Origin: Pseudomonadota bacterium
GTDB lineage: Bacteria; Pseudomonadota; Alphaproteobacteria; RF32; CAG-239
DNA: 11,479 nucleotides
Assembly (NCBI GenBank): GCA_021617435.1
Contig: JAJWCP010000044.1
Span: 1-11,479 of the forward strand
Direction: 5' to 3'
Position numbers and translations under genes: made by a program. Shown piece after piece: positions 5,675 to 11,479 of this stretch; within the stretch, counting starts at the first letter, position 1; every line of letters begins with the position of its first letter. The notes under the pieces were generated by a model that ran no database searches, was not told the origin of the DNA, and saw only the letters and a program-made list of their open reading frames with translations.

Positions 5675-6583
5675 ATGAAAAAGTATGATGAGTACATCGT
5701 TGCAGTTGAGGCTGGAAATCTTTATGACAGCAGAATGGGCGGCCACAGTTACTCCATGTGGACGACCGGTTGTGACTTTAAAGTCACGCTGTTTGACGGC
5801 CGTGTCCTTTGGCTCCGTAGCCGCTCTTATGAGCGTAAGCAGGTTGAGATTATTGAGCAGCCCGAAGTCTTTGATAAGGCTTTGTGTTCCAATAAAGAAT
5901 TAGGTCTGACAGAGATAAAAGTAATCTTTCGTTATCTGTTCCCGGAAGGGACGGAAGATGAGCAATATATCTTCTTGCATGGGCAGGAAGAGGCAGACCG
6001 CTTCTTTGAGGAGCGCGCTTGGGCTCGGGAGCACGGAATTTATTCCGTTAACATCTCTCTCAATCTTATGAGAGAGATCGGTCGTTGGGACAAATGCCTC
6101 TCAACGCGAAGCCAGAGCCGTTGGACCGGTACCGGATATAAGGACTATATTTATCGCATCCAAAAAGGCGATAAGGTCTTTGACGTCACAGTCCATGCCA
6201 ACTGCTATAACGGTGGTAACTTCTTTGACAGCTACAGCGTCAAGGAAGTGAACCTTGAGGGGGAAAAGGCGGAAAAACGCGCCTACTACCTTAAGACCAA
6301 GGCTTTGGCAGATGCGGCCGGTGTACCGTGGAAAATAGCATCTCTCATCGCCAACAAGGACGATGTAGAGAGAGCGGTTGCCGCCCTCAAAGCCGCCAAG
6401 GCAATCGCTGACGGCGAAGAATACCTTGAGCCGGATATGGCTCATGAGTTGGAGTGTGGTATTTATCGCCGCAAGAGTGCGCTCAAAGCGCTCCTCGGCG
6501 AGGATAATTATTCTGCCTTTGCTATTGAAGGGCAGGTAAGGAGCTCACGTTTGGCTTACTATCTTCTCGGCGCCACTGAGTAG
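5675..6583 (+). CDS. Protein of unknown function, 302 residues (island gene 1)
   Basis: I do not recognise this protein. From the ATG at 5675 it has 302 residues, no signal peptide and no membrane segment, so it is probably cytoplasmic. Residues 1-60 look like beta strands with many aromatics (SYSMW, RVLWLRSRSY). About 75-140 is charged (EEADRFFEERAWAREH). 145-195 is again aromatic and Gly/Asn-rich (YKDYIYRIQKGDKVFDV, CYNGGNFFDSYSV). 198-260 is an Ala/Lys-rich helical stretch. Cysteines are at 33, 71, 141, 177 and 261. The start is uncertain: an in-frame ATG at 5618 and a GTG at 5555 are alternatives, and none has a clear ribosome site. Its codons use more C-ending triplets than the flanking chromosome, and it contains several perfect palindromes. 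A terminator follows. Transfer from elsewhere is plausible. Confidence 0.65.
   Translation: MKKYDEYIVAVEAGNLYDSRMGGHSYSMWTTGCDFKVTLFDGRVLWLRSRSYERKQVEIIEQPEVFDKALCSNKELGLTEIKVIFRYLFPEGTEDEQYIFLHGQEEADRFFEERAWAREHGIYSVNISLNLMREIGRWDKCLSTRSQSRWTGTGYKDYIYRIQKGDKVFDVTVHANCYNGGNFFDSYSVKEVNLEGEKAEKRAYYLKTKALADAAGVPWKIASLIANKDDVERAVAALKAAKAIADGEEYLEPDMAHELECGIYRRKSALKALLGEDNYSAFAIEGQVRSSRLAYYLLGATE
5772..5787. repeat. 16-bp perfect palindrome in the unknown gene
   Basis: GTGACTTTAAAGTCAC is a perfect palindrome inside the coding region of the 302-residue protein. It could form a cruciform or mRNA hairpin, or be a binding site for a dimeric protein. Its function is unknown. Confidence 0.6.
6033..6078. 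repeat. Two adjacent perfect hairpins in the unknown gene
   Basis: ACGGAAT-TT-ATTCCGT (6033-6048) is followed five bases later by ATCTCTCTCA-6-TGAGAGAGAT (6053-6078). Both are perfect and lie within the coding sequence. Other short palindromes occur nearby (CCGGTACCGG around 6126, TGACGTCA around 6181). Confidence 0.6.
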
Positions 6584-6600
6584 CTGAGTAATCATAACTG

Positions 6601-6640
6601 AATCCCGCGTAATAAAATTGCGCGGGATTTTCTATTTTTA
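6601..6640 (+). terminator. Rho-independent terminator of island gene 1
   Basis: The stem AATCCCGCG (6601-6609) / CGCGGGATT (6621-6629), with an 11-base loop, is followed by TTCTATTTTTA. It lies 17 bases past the stop codon and separates the two unknown genes into different transcripts. Confidence 0.85.
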
Positions 6641-6668
6641 TTGACAAAAAATGCCAAATGCGTATAAT
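6641..6668 (+). promoter_or_regulatory. Perfect-consensus sigma70 promoter of island gene 2
   Basis: TTGACA (6641-6646), a 16-base spacer and TATAAT (6663-6668). Both hexamers match the consensus at every base. Transcription would start near 6675, leaving about 32 AU-rich bases before the ATG at 6707. I see no overlapping operator, so strong constitutive expression is expected if the host sigma factor is ordinary. Confidence 0.85.
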
Positions 6669-6706
6669 CGCGGGCTAAGTAAAACAATAATTAATTTTCA
6701 ATTTTT

Positions 6707-7213
6707 ATGAACAATACAACAATGGAGCAAAAGCAGGCTTATGTATCCAAACTGCTGAGTGCCAATCAGGCGGCTGAACTCATGAAATCGGTATTTTATG
6801 ACTGGATTATTCCGCCGACTGGTAATGAACTCAGAGTTGGTTTCGGTGCTTTAAAGCCTGAAAATTGTCAGAAGACCCTCTTCTTTTACCTTATAGAAGC
6901 GGCGAGCAATATAGTTGCTAATCTGCGCGGCGATACCGACTCGGAAGAGTTGTTGGTGGTTGTTATGCCGGAGCACCCTGAAAAAGGCGTGTTGGTGGTT
7001 GATCCCGCGCCGTGGGGCAGATGGGAGATGATGTCGGAAGCGGTCAGGGATATTTTGCCGTATCGCGGCATTGGTAAACATCCTTACCTGCAGGCTTCTC
7101 AATCACATTGCCGCCGTCGCCATGAGGTTACCACGTACAAGGACATCACTCTGGTGTACACGAAAGATGACGGTGACAATCGCTTTATCTTGCGTGAAGA
7201 ACTTGAAGAGTAA
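6707..7213 (+). CDS. Protein of unknown function, 168 residues (island gene 2)
   Basis: I do not recognise this protein. It has 168 residues, with no signal peptide or long membrane segment. A helical N-terminus (about 5-32) is followed by YDWIIPPTGNELRVGFG (31-47), a mixed helical section (50-75), two hydrophobic strands (ELLVVVMP, KGVLVVDP; 81-100), PWGRWEMMSEAVRDIL (102-117), a basic patch HCRRRHE (134-140) and a strand plus acidic tail (TYKDITLVYT to the end). The two hydrophobic strands are encoded by a repeated TGTTGGTGGTTG. The ATG at 6707 is preceded only by AU-rich sequence with no ribosome site; a second ATG five codons in is possible. It has its own consensus promoter and terminator, so it is expressed separately from the 302-residue gene upstream, although both share the absence of a Shine-Dalgarno sequence. 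Confidence 0.75.
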   Translation: MNNTTMEQKQAYVSKLLSANQAAELMKSVFYDWIIPPTGNELRVGFGALKPENCQKTLFFYLIEAASNIVANLRGDTDSEELLVVVMPEHPEKGVLVVDPAPWGRWEMMSEAVRDILPYRGIGKHPYLQASQSHCRRRHEVTTYKDITLVYTKDDGDNRFILREELEE

Positions 7214-7225
7214 AGGCTCTTAACG

Positions 7226-7261
7226 AAAACCCCCTCAGAAATTAATCTGACGGGGTTTTTT
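7226..7261 (+). terminator. Rho-independent terminator of island gene 2
   Basis: Arms AAAACCCC and GGGGTTTT enclose an inner TCAG/CTGA stem with one C-C mismatch and an 8-base loop. A T-run ends the plus-strand reading. It sits between two convergent genes (unknown gene ending at 7213 and ychF ending at 7280) and may also slow transcription coming the other way, where the T-tract is shorter. Confidence 0.88.
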
Positions 7262-7279
7262 GTTAGTATCGGAACAATT

Positions 7280-8392
7280 TTATACGTTAAACAAAAAGGT
7301 CATAATATCGCCGTCTTGAACAACATAATCTTTGCCTTCAGAGCGGATTTTGCCGGCTTCTTTACAAGCCTGCTCGCCGCCTAAGCGCACATAGTCGTCA
7401 TAAGATATGGTTTCAGCGCGAATAAAGCCGCGTTCAAAGTCGGTATGAATAATACCGGCACATTGCGGGGCTTTGTAGCCTTTTAAAAATGTCCAGGCGC
7501 GAACTTCTTTCGGTCCGGCGGTAAAATAGGTTTGCAAACCTAAAAGCTCGTATCCGGCGCGAATAATTTTAGCCAAGCCTGTTTCTTCCAAACCTAAACT
7601 TTCAAGAAAGTCTTTTTTTTCAGTTTCAGAATCAAGCTGAGCAACTTCCGACTCTATTTCGGCTGAAATAATAACGGCTTTAGCGTTTTCGGCATCAGCC
7701 TTTTTAAATACCGCGTCAGAAAACTTGTTGCCGGTGGCAGCGGAGCCTTCATCAACGTTGCAAACATACAAAACCGGTTTGGAAGTGAGCAACTGCAACA
7801 TTTTATATTGCTTGTAGGCGTCTTTTTCAGCCGGATTAGGAGCGGCAACGCGCGCCGGTTTGCCCTCGCGCAGGGCGTTGATTACCGGTTCCATAACCGC
7901 GGCGCAGATTTTAGCCTCTTTATCGCCGCCGGTTTGCCCTTTTTTCTTAACCTGTTCAAAACGTTTTTCCAAAGATTCCAAATCGGCAATCATTAATTCG
8001 GTTTCAACAATTTCCGCATCGCGAATCGGGTCAACCGAGCCTTCAACGTGGGTGATGTTATCATCTTCAAAGCAGCGTAAAACATGGATAATTGCATCAG
8101 TTTCGCGGATGTTGGCTAAAAACTGATTGCCTAAGCCTTCGCCTTTGGAAGCGCCTTTAACCAAACCCGCAATATCAACAAATTCAAGCTGAGTCGGAAC
8201 AATGTTTTTGGGTTTAACAATTTCAGCAAGTTTATCAAGGCGCGAATCGGGAACGGCGACTCGTCCGGTGTTAGGTTCTATGGTGCAAAACGGAAAATTG
8301 GCCGCTTGTGCCGCAATAGTTTGCGTTAAAGCGTTAAATAAAGTTGATTTGCCAACGTTCGGCAATCCGACAATGCCGCAGTTAAACCCCAT
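7280..8392 (-). CDS. ychF: Redox-regulated ATPase YchF (OLA1 family)
   Basis: A 370-residue Obg-related P-loop NTPase, close to the 363 residues of E. coli YchF. The family binds ribosomes and prefers ATP to GTP. The P-loop GLPNVGKS is at 9-16 and DIAG at 73-76 (Walker B/G3). The G4 position reads NVDE at 212-215 in place of NKxD, the known basis of ATP preference. A coiled insertion covers about 130-200, and a TGS domain runs from about 285 to the end (LQTYFTAG through DYVVQDGDIMTFLFNV). I chose the ATG at 8392, which gives the standard MGFNCGIVGLPN start and has an AGGAG ribosome site. The 17-residue upstream extension would lie inside pth. It follows pth by 11 bases, the common pth-ychF arrangement. 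Confidence 0.97.
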   Translation of the reverse strand: MGFNCGIVGLPNVGKSTLFNALTQTIAAQAANFPFCTIEPNTGRVAVPDSRLDKLAEIVKPKNIVPTQLEFVDIAGLVKGASKGEGLGNQFLANIRETDAIIHVLRCFEDDNITHVEGSVDPIRDAEIVETELMIADLESLEKRFEQVKKKGQTGGDKEAKICAAVMEPVINALREGKPARVAAPNPAEKDAYKQYKMLQLLTSKPVLYVCNVDEGSAATGNKFSDAVFKKADAENAKAVIISAEIESEVAQLDSETEKKDFLESLGLEETGLAKIIRAGYELLGLQTYFTAGPKEVRAWTFLKGYKAPQCAGIIHTDFERGFIRAETISYDDYVRLGGEQACKEAGKIRSEGKDYVVQDGDIMTFLFNV

Positions 8393-8403
8393 ATTAAATA
8401 CTC

Positions 8404-8979
8404 CTATTTGTTTTTGGCAGCCATGCCCAAAAAGTTTGAGCAAGAGGCAACGCCGTTTTTAATCAGTGTTTCAAGAGCTTCCGGAATGATAGAAAGTTCT
8501 TTCTCTATAATTTGTTTATCAGCCTTGGAAAATTGTCCTAAAACATAATCGGCAACCTCAGCACCGTGTCCGGCAGGGTGACCTACGCCGATGCGAATCC
8601 GGTTATAATCCGGCGTAATGTGCGAATCTATGCTTTTTAAGCCGTTGTGACCGCCGGCGCCGCCTCCGCGTTTGGCTTTGAGCTGACCAAGCGCTAAGTC
8701 AATGTCATCATGAATAACAATTACGTTTTCAGGCAGAATTTTATAAAATAATGCCGCTTTAACCACGGCATTGCCGGAAAGATTCATATAAGTTTGCGGT
8801 TTTAAGAGCAAAACTTTTTCACCGGCAATTTGCCCTTCGGCAACAAGCGCGTCAAATTTACTTTTAAATGCGGAAAAATTATAGCGGCTGAATATTTCAT
8901 CAGTCGCCATAAATCCAATGTTGTGGCGGGTGTTTGCATATTCAGCTCCGGGGTTTCCCAAACCTACCACTAAAAACAT
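8404..8979 (-). CDS. pth: Peptidyl-tRNA hydrolase
   Basis: The product releases stalled peptides from peptidyl-tRNA, recycling tRNA in the cytoplasm. At 191 residues it is the normal length. The catalytic set is complete: Asn9 in GLGNPG, His19 in TRHNIGF, Asn66 in QTYMNLSG, Asp91 in HDDIDL, and Asn112 in GGHNGL, which correspond to Asn10, His20, Asn68, Asp93 and Asn114 of E. coli. The ATG at 8979 has an AAGAGG ribosome site that overlaps the end of rplY; 12 bases separate the two genes. The order rplY-pth-ychF is a widespread translation operon. Confidence 0.98.
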   Translation of the reverse strand: MFLVVGLGNPGAEYANTRHNIGFMATDEIFSRYNFSAFKSKFDALVAEGQIAGEKVLLLKPQTYMNLSGNAVVKAALFYKILPENVIVIHDDIDLALGQLKAKRGGGAGGHNGLKSIDSHITPDYNRIRIGVGHPAGHGAEVADYVLGQFSKADKQIIEKELSIIPEALETLIKNGVASCSNFLGMAAKNK

Positions 8980-8991
8980 TTTATAAGCCTC

Positions 8992-9282
8992 TTACTTGCG
9001 CAAAAAGTCAACGTGAATCGGCATATCCGAAACCGGGTGGAATTGAACGTCCTGGCAAACAACTTTGGTTGCTTTGCCGTCAACGTCAACAGTGATTTCA
9101 GATTCATAAAAATCAGATAAGTTAAGAGCTTTTTCCAACTCAACCGGGTCAAGACTAACCAAAACCGGATCTTTCTTTCCGCCGTAAATAACAGCTGGGA
9201 TACGTCCTTCACGACGACATGCACGAGCTGCCCCCTTACCTGCTTTCTCACGCTTTAAAGCTTTAAATGTAATGTTTGACAT
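8992..9282 (-). CDS. rplY: 50S ribosomal protein L25 (bL25), short form
   Basis: The product (96 residues) is bL25, which binds 5S rRNA in the large subunit. The N-terminal domain is complete: FKALKREKAGKGAARACRREGRIPAVIYGG, a central acidic strand region, and QDVQFHPVSDMPIHVDFLRK at the end. It stops exactly where the longer CTC/TL5-type proteins continue into a second beta-domain of about 100 residues. It is therefore the E. coli-like short form (94 residues there), whereas many alphaproteobacteria carry the long form. The ATG at 9282 has an AAGGAA ribosome site. It is the first gene of the rplY-pth-ychF operon. Confidence 0.95.
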   Translation of the reverse strand: MSNITFKALKREKAGKGAARACRREGRIPAVIYGGKKDPVLVSLDPVELEKALNLSDFYESEITVDVDGKATKVVCQDVQFHPVSDMPIHVDFLRK

Positions 9283-9350
9283 TTTTAAATTCCTTATATT
9301 TTTGTTATTAAAAACTCTAACGACCTCCAGGGGTGCCGTTAAAGTAAAGC

Positions 9351-9380
9351 ATTATTACAACTTTATTTTTTATATTTCAA
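9351..9380 (-). promoter_or_regulatory. Probable promoter and leader of rplY-pth-ychF
   Basis: On the minus strand, TTGAAA (9375-9380), an 18-base spacer and AATAAT (9351-9356) with a TG just upstream (extended -10 type). Transcription from about 9344 would give a 60-base leader. The leader includes an imperfect hairpin at 9319-9340 (AACGGCACC ... GGAGGTCGTT on the message) that might be a regulatory structure. Confidence 0.5.
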
Positions 9381-9432
9381 GTGATTTTTAACCTTTCAGC
9401 GGTAAATTTGAGCAAAAAGAGGGAGAAAAATT

Positions 9433-10134
9433 ATGCTTTACGCTTTATCGGGTTTTATTTTCGGGCTACTTATTCCGTATATGGCGCGGCGTTTTGCCAA
9501 GTTTATGCCGGCGACCGCGGCTTATGCTCTTTATCGGTTGGTTTGGCCGGTTAAAAGGGTTGCAAAAGCCAAACGAGAACAATCGGCGCAATATAAAAAA
9601 CTTATGGATAAATACCGTATGCGCTCCATCGGATGGGGCATTATATGCGCGGCGCTCAGTTATTTGGCGTATTTATCGTTTCCGGCGATTGCCGGTTGGT
9701 TTATGCCGCTGATTTGGATTTTGCTTTTACTGTATGAAATTGACGAGCGTATTTTGCTGCTTCCTGATGTTTTGACCGTTCCGCTGTTAATACTGGGTTT
9801 TGCATTTTCATCCATGGCGTTGCCGGATAGCGGTTATTATCCGGTAATGAGCGCTTTGGGTGCTTTGGCAGGCTATATTTTGCCGATTATCGCCACGCTT
9901 TTTTTAATTAAAAAACACCCTGACGCGTTCGGCGGCGGCGATATTAAGCTGCTTGCGGCGGTGGGCGCTTGGCTGGGGCTTGCCATGGTTCCGTATGTAA
10001 TTTTAATCTCATGCGTGGTGTTTGCTTTGTTTTCGCTTGCTAAACGTCAACGCGCGGGGGCTTTCGGACCGGCTATCGTAATTGCAACTTTAATACTTGT
10101 ATTTTTCGGTCGGCAGTTTATTATGTATTTATAA
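9433..10134 (+). CDS. Prepilin peptidase-like A24 aspartyl protease
   Basis: A polytopic membrane protein of 233 residues with about seven hydrophobic segments. It carries both aspartates of the type IV prepilin peptidase family: Asp104 in YEIDERILLLPDVLT and Asp170 in GGGDIKLLAAVGAWLG, the GxGD motif. The later AFGPAIVIATL matches the conserved PFGP segment. Such enzymes cleave the positively charged leader of prepilins or pseudopilins at the cytoplasmic face. In place of the four-cysteine zinc loop and methylase region of PilD there is a basic stretch (about 36-62, KRVAKAKREQ). It may therefore cleave without methylating, as CpaA/TadV proteins do, although it is longer than those. The GAGGGAG ribosome site supports the ATG. 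No pilin gene is in the window. The channel gene starts 24 bases downstream, so the two are probably cotranscribed. Confidence 0.85.
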   Translation: MLYALSGFIFGLLIPYMARRFAKFMPATAAYALYRLVWPVKRVAKAKREQSAQYKKLMDKYRMRSIGWGIICAALSYLAYLSFPAIAGWFMPLIWILLLLYEIDERILLLPDVLTVPLLILGFAFSSMALPDSGYYPVMSALGALAGYILPIIATLFLIKKHPDAFGGGDIKLLAAVGAWLGLAMVPYVILISCVVFALFSLAKRQRAGAFGPAIVIATLILVFFGRQFIMYL

Positions 10135-10158
10135 AATTTTAACAATAAGGGGCGGGTT

Positions 10159-10947
10159 ATGATTGAAAATATTAATAAAAATCGCGAAAATGCCAAAAAC
10201 TTTGTTGAGAGCAAAAACTTTGATTTGTTTATTATGTCGTTGATTTGCTTGGATGCGCTTGTTTTTGGGTTGATGACATCTGATTATTTTGAGGTGGCTA
10301 TCGGCAATGTTTTGTTTGTGCTTGATCGGTTATGTATGGGCATTTTTATTGTGGAAATGGCGCTTAAGCTTTATGTGTACGGGCATAAGTTTTTTAATTC
10401 AAAATGGAATGTTTTTGATTTTACCGTGATTGCCGTTTCGTCATTTTCATTTGCAAGCTACTTTATTGTTTTAAGAACATTCAGATTGTTTCGCTTGCTA
10501 AAATATATTGACCGCTTTTCAAAGTTAAAACGAATCTTGGCGGTTTTTGGCGCATTACTGCCAAACTTTTTAGCCGCGTTTTTGGTATTTGCGATGGTAA
10601 CATACGTGTTTGCCATTATCGGAGTGAGCTTGTTCGGCGGCGTATTTATTGAATTTTCAACTTTGGGCGCCTCGTTGTTTGCCTTGCTGCAAGCCTTCAC
10701 GCTGGATGGTTGGGCATCAGAGCTTGCTCGTCCGGTTATGGCGATTTTTCCGCACTCATGGTTGTTTTTTGTTTCGTATCTGCTGATTTCGTTCTTGCTG
10801 CTTATCAGCTTTTTGATGAGCGTAATTGATGAAATTGTGCGGCGCGAACTGCTGAATGAGGTTGCGCCGGAATGCCGCATCGCGGAGCATAACGAATCGG
10901 TTAAACCGGCAAAGCAAACGGCTAAAAAAGTCCGCAAAAAAGCATAA
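10159..10947 (+). CDS. Single-domain voltage-gated cation channel (bacterial Nav/Cav type)
   Basis: A 262-residue, six-segment channel subunit that would form a homotetramer in the inner membrane, like NaChBac. S1 is at about 22-40, S2 at 50-73 (Glu66), S3 at 82-97 (WNVFDF, Asn84 and Asp87) and S4 at 100-119. S4 has basic residues every third position (Arg106, Arg109, Arg112, Lys115), so voltage sensing is expected. S5 is at 133-160, the pore helix and filter at 170-188, and S6 at 201-226. The filter reads FTLDGWAS (Asp183, Gly184), where NaChBac and NavAb have TLESW; this suggests changed ion selectivity, possibly toward calcium. A charged cytoplasmic tail rich in Lys (about 245-262) follows. 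It has an AAGGGG ribosome site, and a bidirectional terminator lies after it. Confidence 0.92.
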   Translation: MIENINKNRENAKNFVESKNFDLFIMSLICLDALVFGLMTSDYFEVAIGNVLFVLDRLCMGIFIVEMALKLYVYGHKFFNSKWNVFDFTVIAVSSFSFASYFIVLRTFRLFRLLKYIDRFSKLKRILAVFGALLPNFLAAFLVFAMVTYVFAIIGVSLFGGVFIEFSTLGASLFALLQAFTLDGWASELARPVMAIFPHSWLFFVSYLLISFLLLISFLMSVIDEIVRRELLNEVAPECRIAEHNESVKPAKQTAKKVRKKA

Positions 10948-10959
10948 TGTTTTTTTCAG

Positions 10960-10992
10960 TAAAAAAAGCTCCCGAAACGGGAGCTTAAATTT
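10960..10992. terminator. Bidirectional terminator between convergent genes
   Basis: The perfect 9-bp stem AAGCTCCCG (10966-10974) / CGGGAGCTT (10978-10986) closes an AAA loop. The minus-strand reading ends in seven Ts and the plus-strand reading in AAATTTTTT. It ends both the channel gene from the left and the unknown gene from the right. Confidence 0.92.
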
Positions 10993-10999
10993 TTTGATT

Positions 11000-11479
11000 T
11001 TATTCAACCGCTTGGCAAATGCGGTTGAAATTTTCAATGGTTTCCATGGTGTACAGGTGATTTTTGTCACCGTACAAAATTCCAACGGTAAGGAAACGGC
11101 GAATATCATCGGAATCGGCGAGAGTGTTCTCGTCATTGATGATTTCATCTTCCAGGCGGTTGGCAACATTTAACATGCTATCGCGTTTAGCGATGCACAA
11201 CTCTTCATCGTGCAACCAAAACAGAAGCGTTGCGTATCTTCTGATTTTGTTGTTGACGATGGCGGGAATCATTTCTTCAACCTGAATTTTGCTCAGCAGG
11301 CGGAAGTTGTTTCTCCGATAGTGGCTGACGTCATTTTCAAGCGAGGTGGCGTAGTATTTGCCTTTGCCGCTTTGAATTTCAGCTAACCATTGTTTTCTTT
11401 TGCCATAACTAGACTTTGCCAGAAAGGCCGCGGATGACGATGCGGAGAAAAAGTTTTCTTTTCCGAGCGCGTCATACGC
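11000..11479 (-). CDS. Protein of unknown function, 5' end beyond the window
   Basis: The frame is open from the right edge to the TAA at 11000, giving 159 C-terminal residues. The ATG at 11272 is internal, because coding-like sequence continues upstream of it without a stop. I do not recognise the protein. The visible part is mostly helical and charged. It begins with a Ser/Ala-rich stretch, then a basic region (YGKRKQWLAEIQSGKGKYY), SHYRRNNFRLL, a hydrophobic helix with acidic end (RYATLLFWLHDEEL), an acidic segment (RLEDEIINDENTLADSDD) and a C-terminal helix. No signal or membrane segment is visible. The bidirectional terminator at 10960-10992 lies just past its stop. Confidence 0.7.
   Translation of the reverse strand, partial: AYDALGKENFFSASSSAAFLAKSSYGKRKQWLAEIQSGKGKYYATSLENDVSHYRRNNFRLLSKIQVEEMIPAIVNNKIRRYATLLFWLHDEELCIAKRDSMLNVANRLEDEIINDENTLADSDDIRRFLTVGILYGDKNHLYTMETIENFNRICQAVE

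Noticed and set aside
5515..5697. Minus-strand 60-residue frame with a hydrophobic N-terminus
   Set aside because: It overlaps the start of the plus-strand unknown gene, has no ribosome site, and its hydrophobicity comes from an AT-rich leader read backwards.
6101..6445. Minus-strand 114-residue frame opposite island gene 1
   Set aside because: It is a shadow of the plus-strand gene, whose terminator and codon pattern support the plus strand. It has no own signals.
5058..7265. CRISPR array or toxin-antitoxin pair in the island
   Set aside because: No regularly spaced repeats exist, and the two genes are separated by a terminator and promoter and are too large and unlike known toxin or antitoxin families to claim.
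10458..10937. Minus-strand 159-residue frame opposite the channel gene
   Set aside because: The plus strand encodes an unmistakable voltage-gated channel. The reverse frame is low-complexity Ser/Asn/Lys with no family resemblance.

Overview
The window looks like chromosome of an AT-rich Gram-negative bacterium, most likely an alphaproteobacterium. The clues are the psd-pssA pair (short PSD type followed by phosphatidylserine synthase), an S9 protein with an N-terminal extension, a bL25-pth-ychF block and an inner-membrane phosphoethanolamine-transferase-like sulfatase. Nothing here fixes the genus; an uncultured host-associated lineage would fit the base composition, but that is inference.

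Layout. 1-311 is mostly AT-rich and non-coding, with a stop-free minus-strand frame at the extreme left edge. 312-1949 (-) is a solitary membrane-anchored phosphoethanolamine-transferase-like enzyme. 2193-3145 (-) is the rplM-rpsI ribosomal operon, with a near-consensus promoter and a hairpin terminator. 3304-4799 (-) is psd-pssA, two phosphatidylethanolamine synthesis enzymes overlapping by one base. 4971-5057 (+) is tRNA-Leu(UAA) with its own promoter and a very strong terminator.

The unusual part is 5042-7261. The last 16 bases of the tRNA gene, including CCA, are repeated 165 bp downstream, with a hairpin-rich spacer between the copies and a second terminator after the second copy. Beyond lie two plus-strand genes of unknown function (302 and 168 residues). 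Neither has a visible Shine-Dalgarno sequence. The second has a perfect TTGACA/TATAAT promoter, each has its own terminator, and the first is full of short perfect palindromes. This resembles the remnant or cargo of a tRNA-targeted integrated element, but no integrase is visible.

From 7280 to 9282 (-) the conserved chromosome resumes with rplY-pth-ychF (ribosomal protein bL25, peptidyl-tRNA hydrolase, YchF ATPase), all devoted to translation and tightly spaced. Diverging from it (+) are a prepilin-peptidase-like aspartyl protease without the usual N-terminal zinc/methylase region (9433-10134) and a single-domain voltage-gated cation channel with an unusual TLDGWAS selectivity filter (10159-10947). 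A bidirectional terminator separates the channel from a minus-strand gene of unknown function (11000-11479) that is cut by the right edge.

The best candidates for something undescribed are the two-gene tRNA-linked island and the channel with its Asp/Gly filter.
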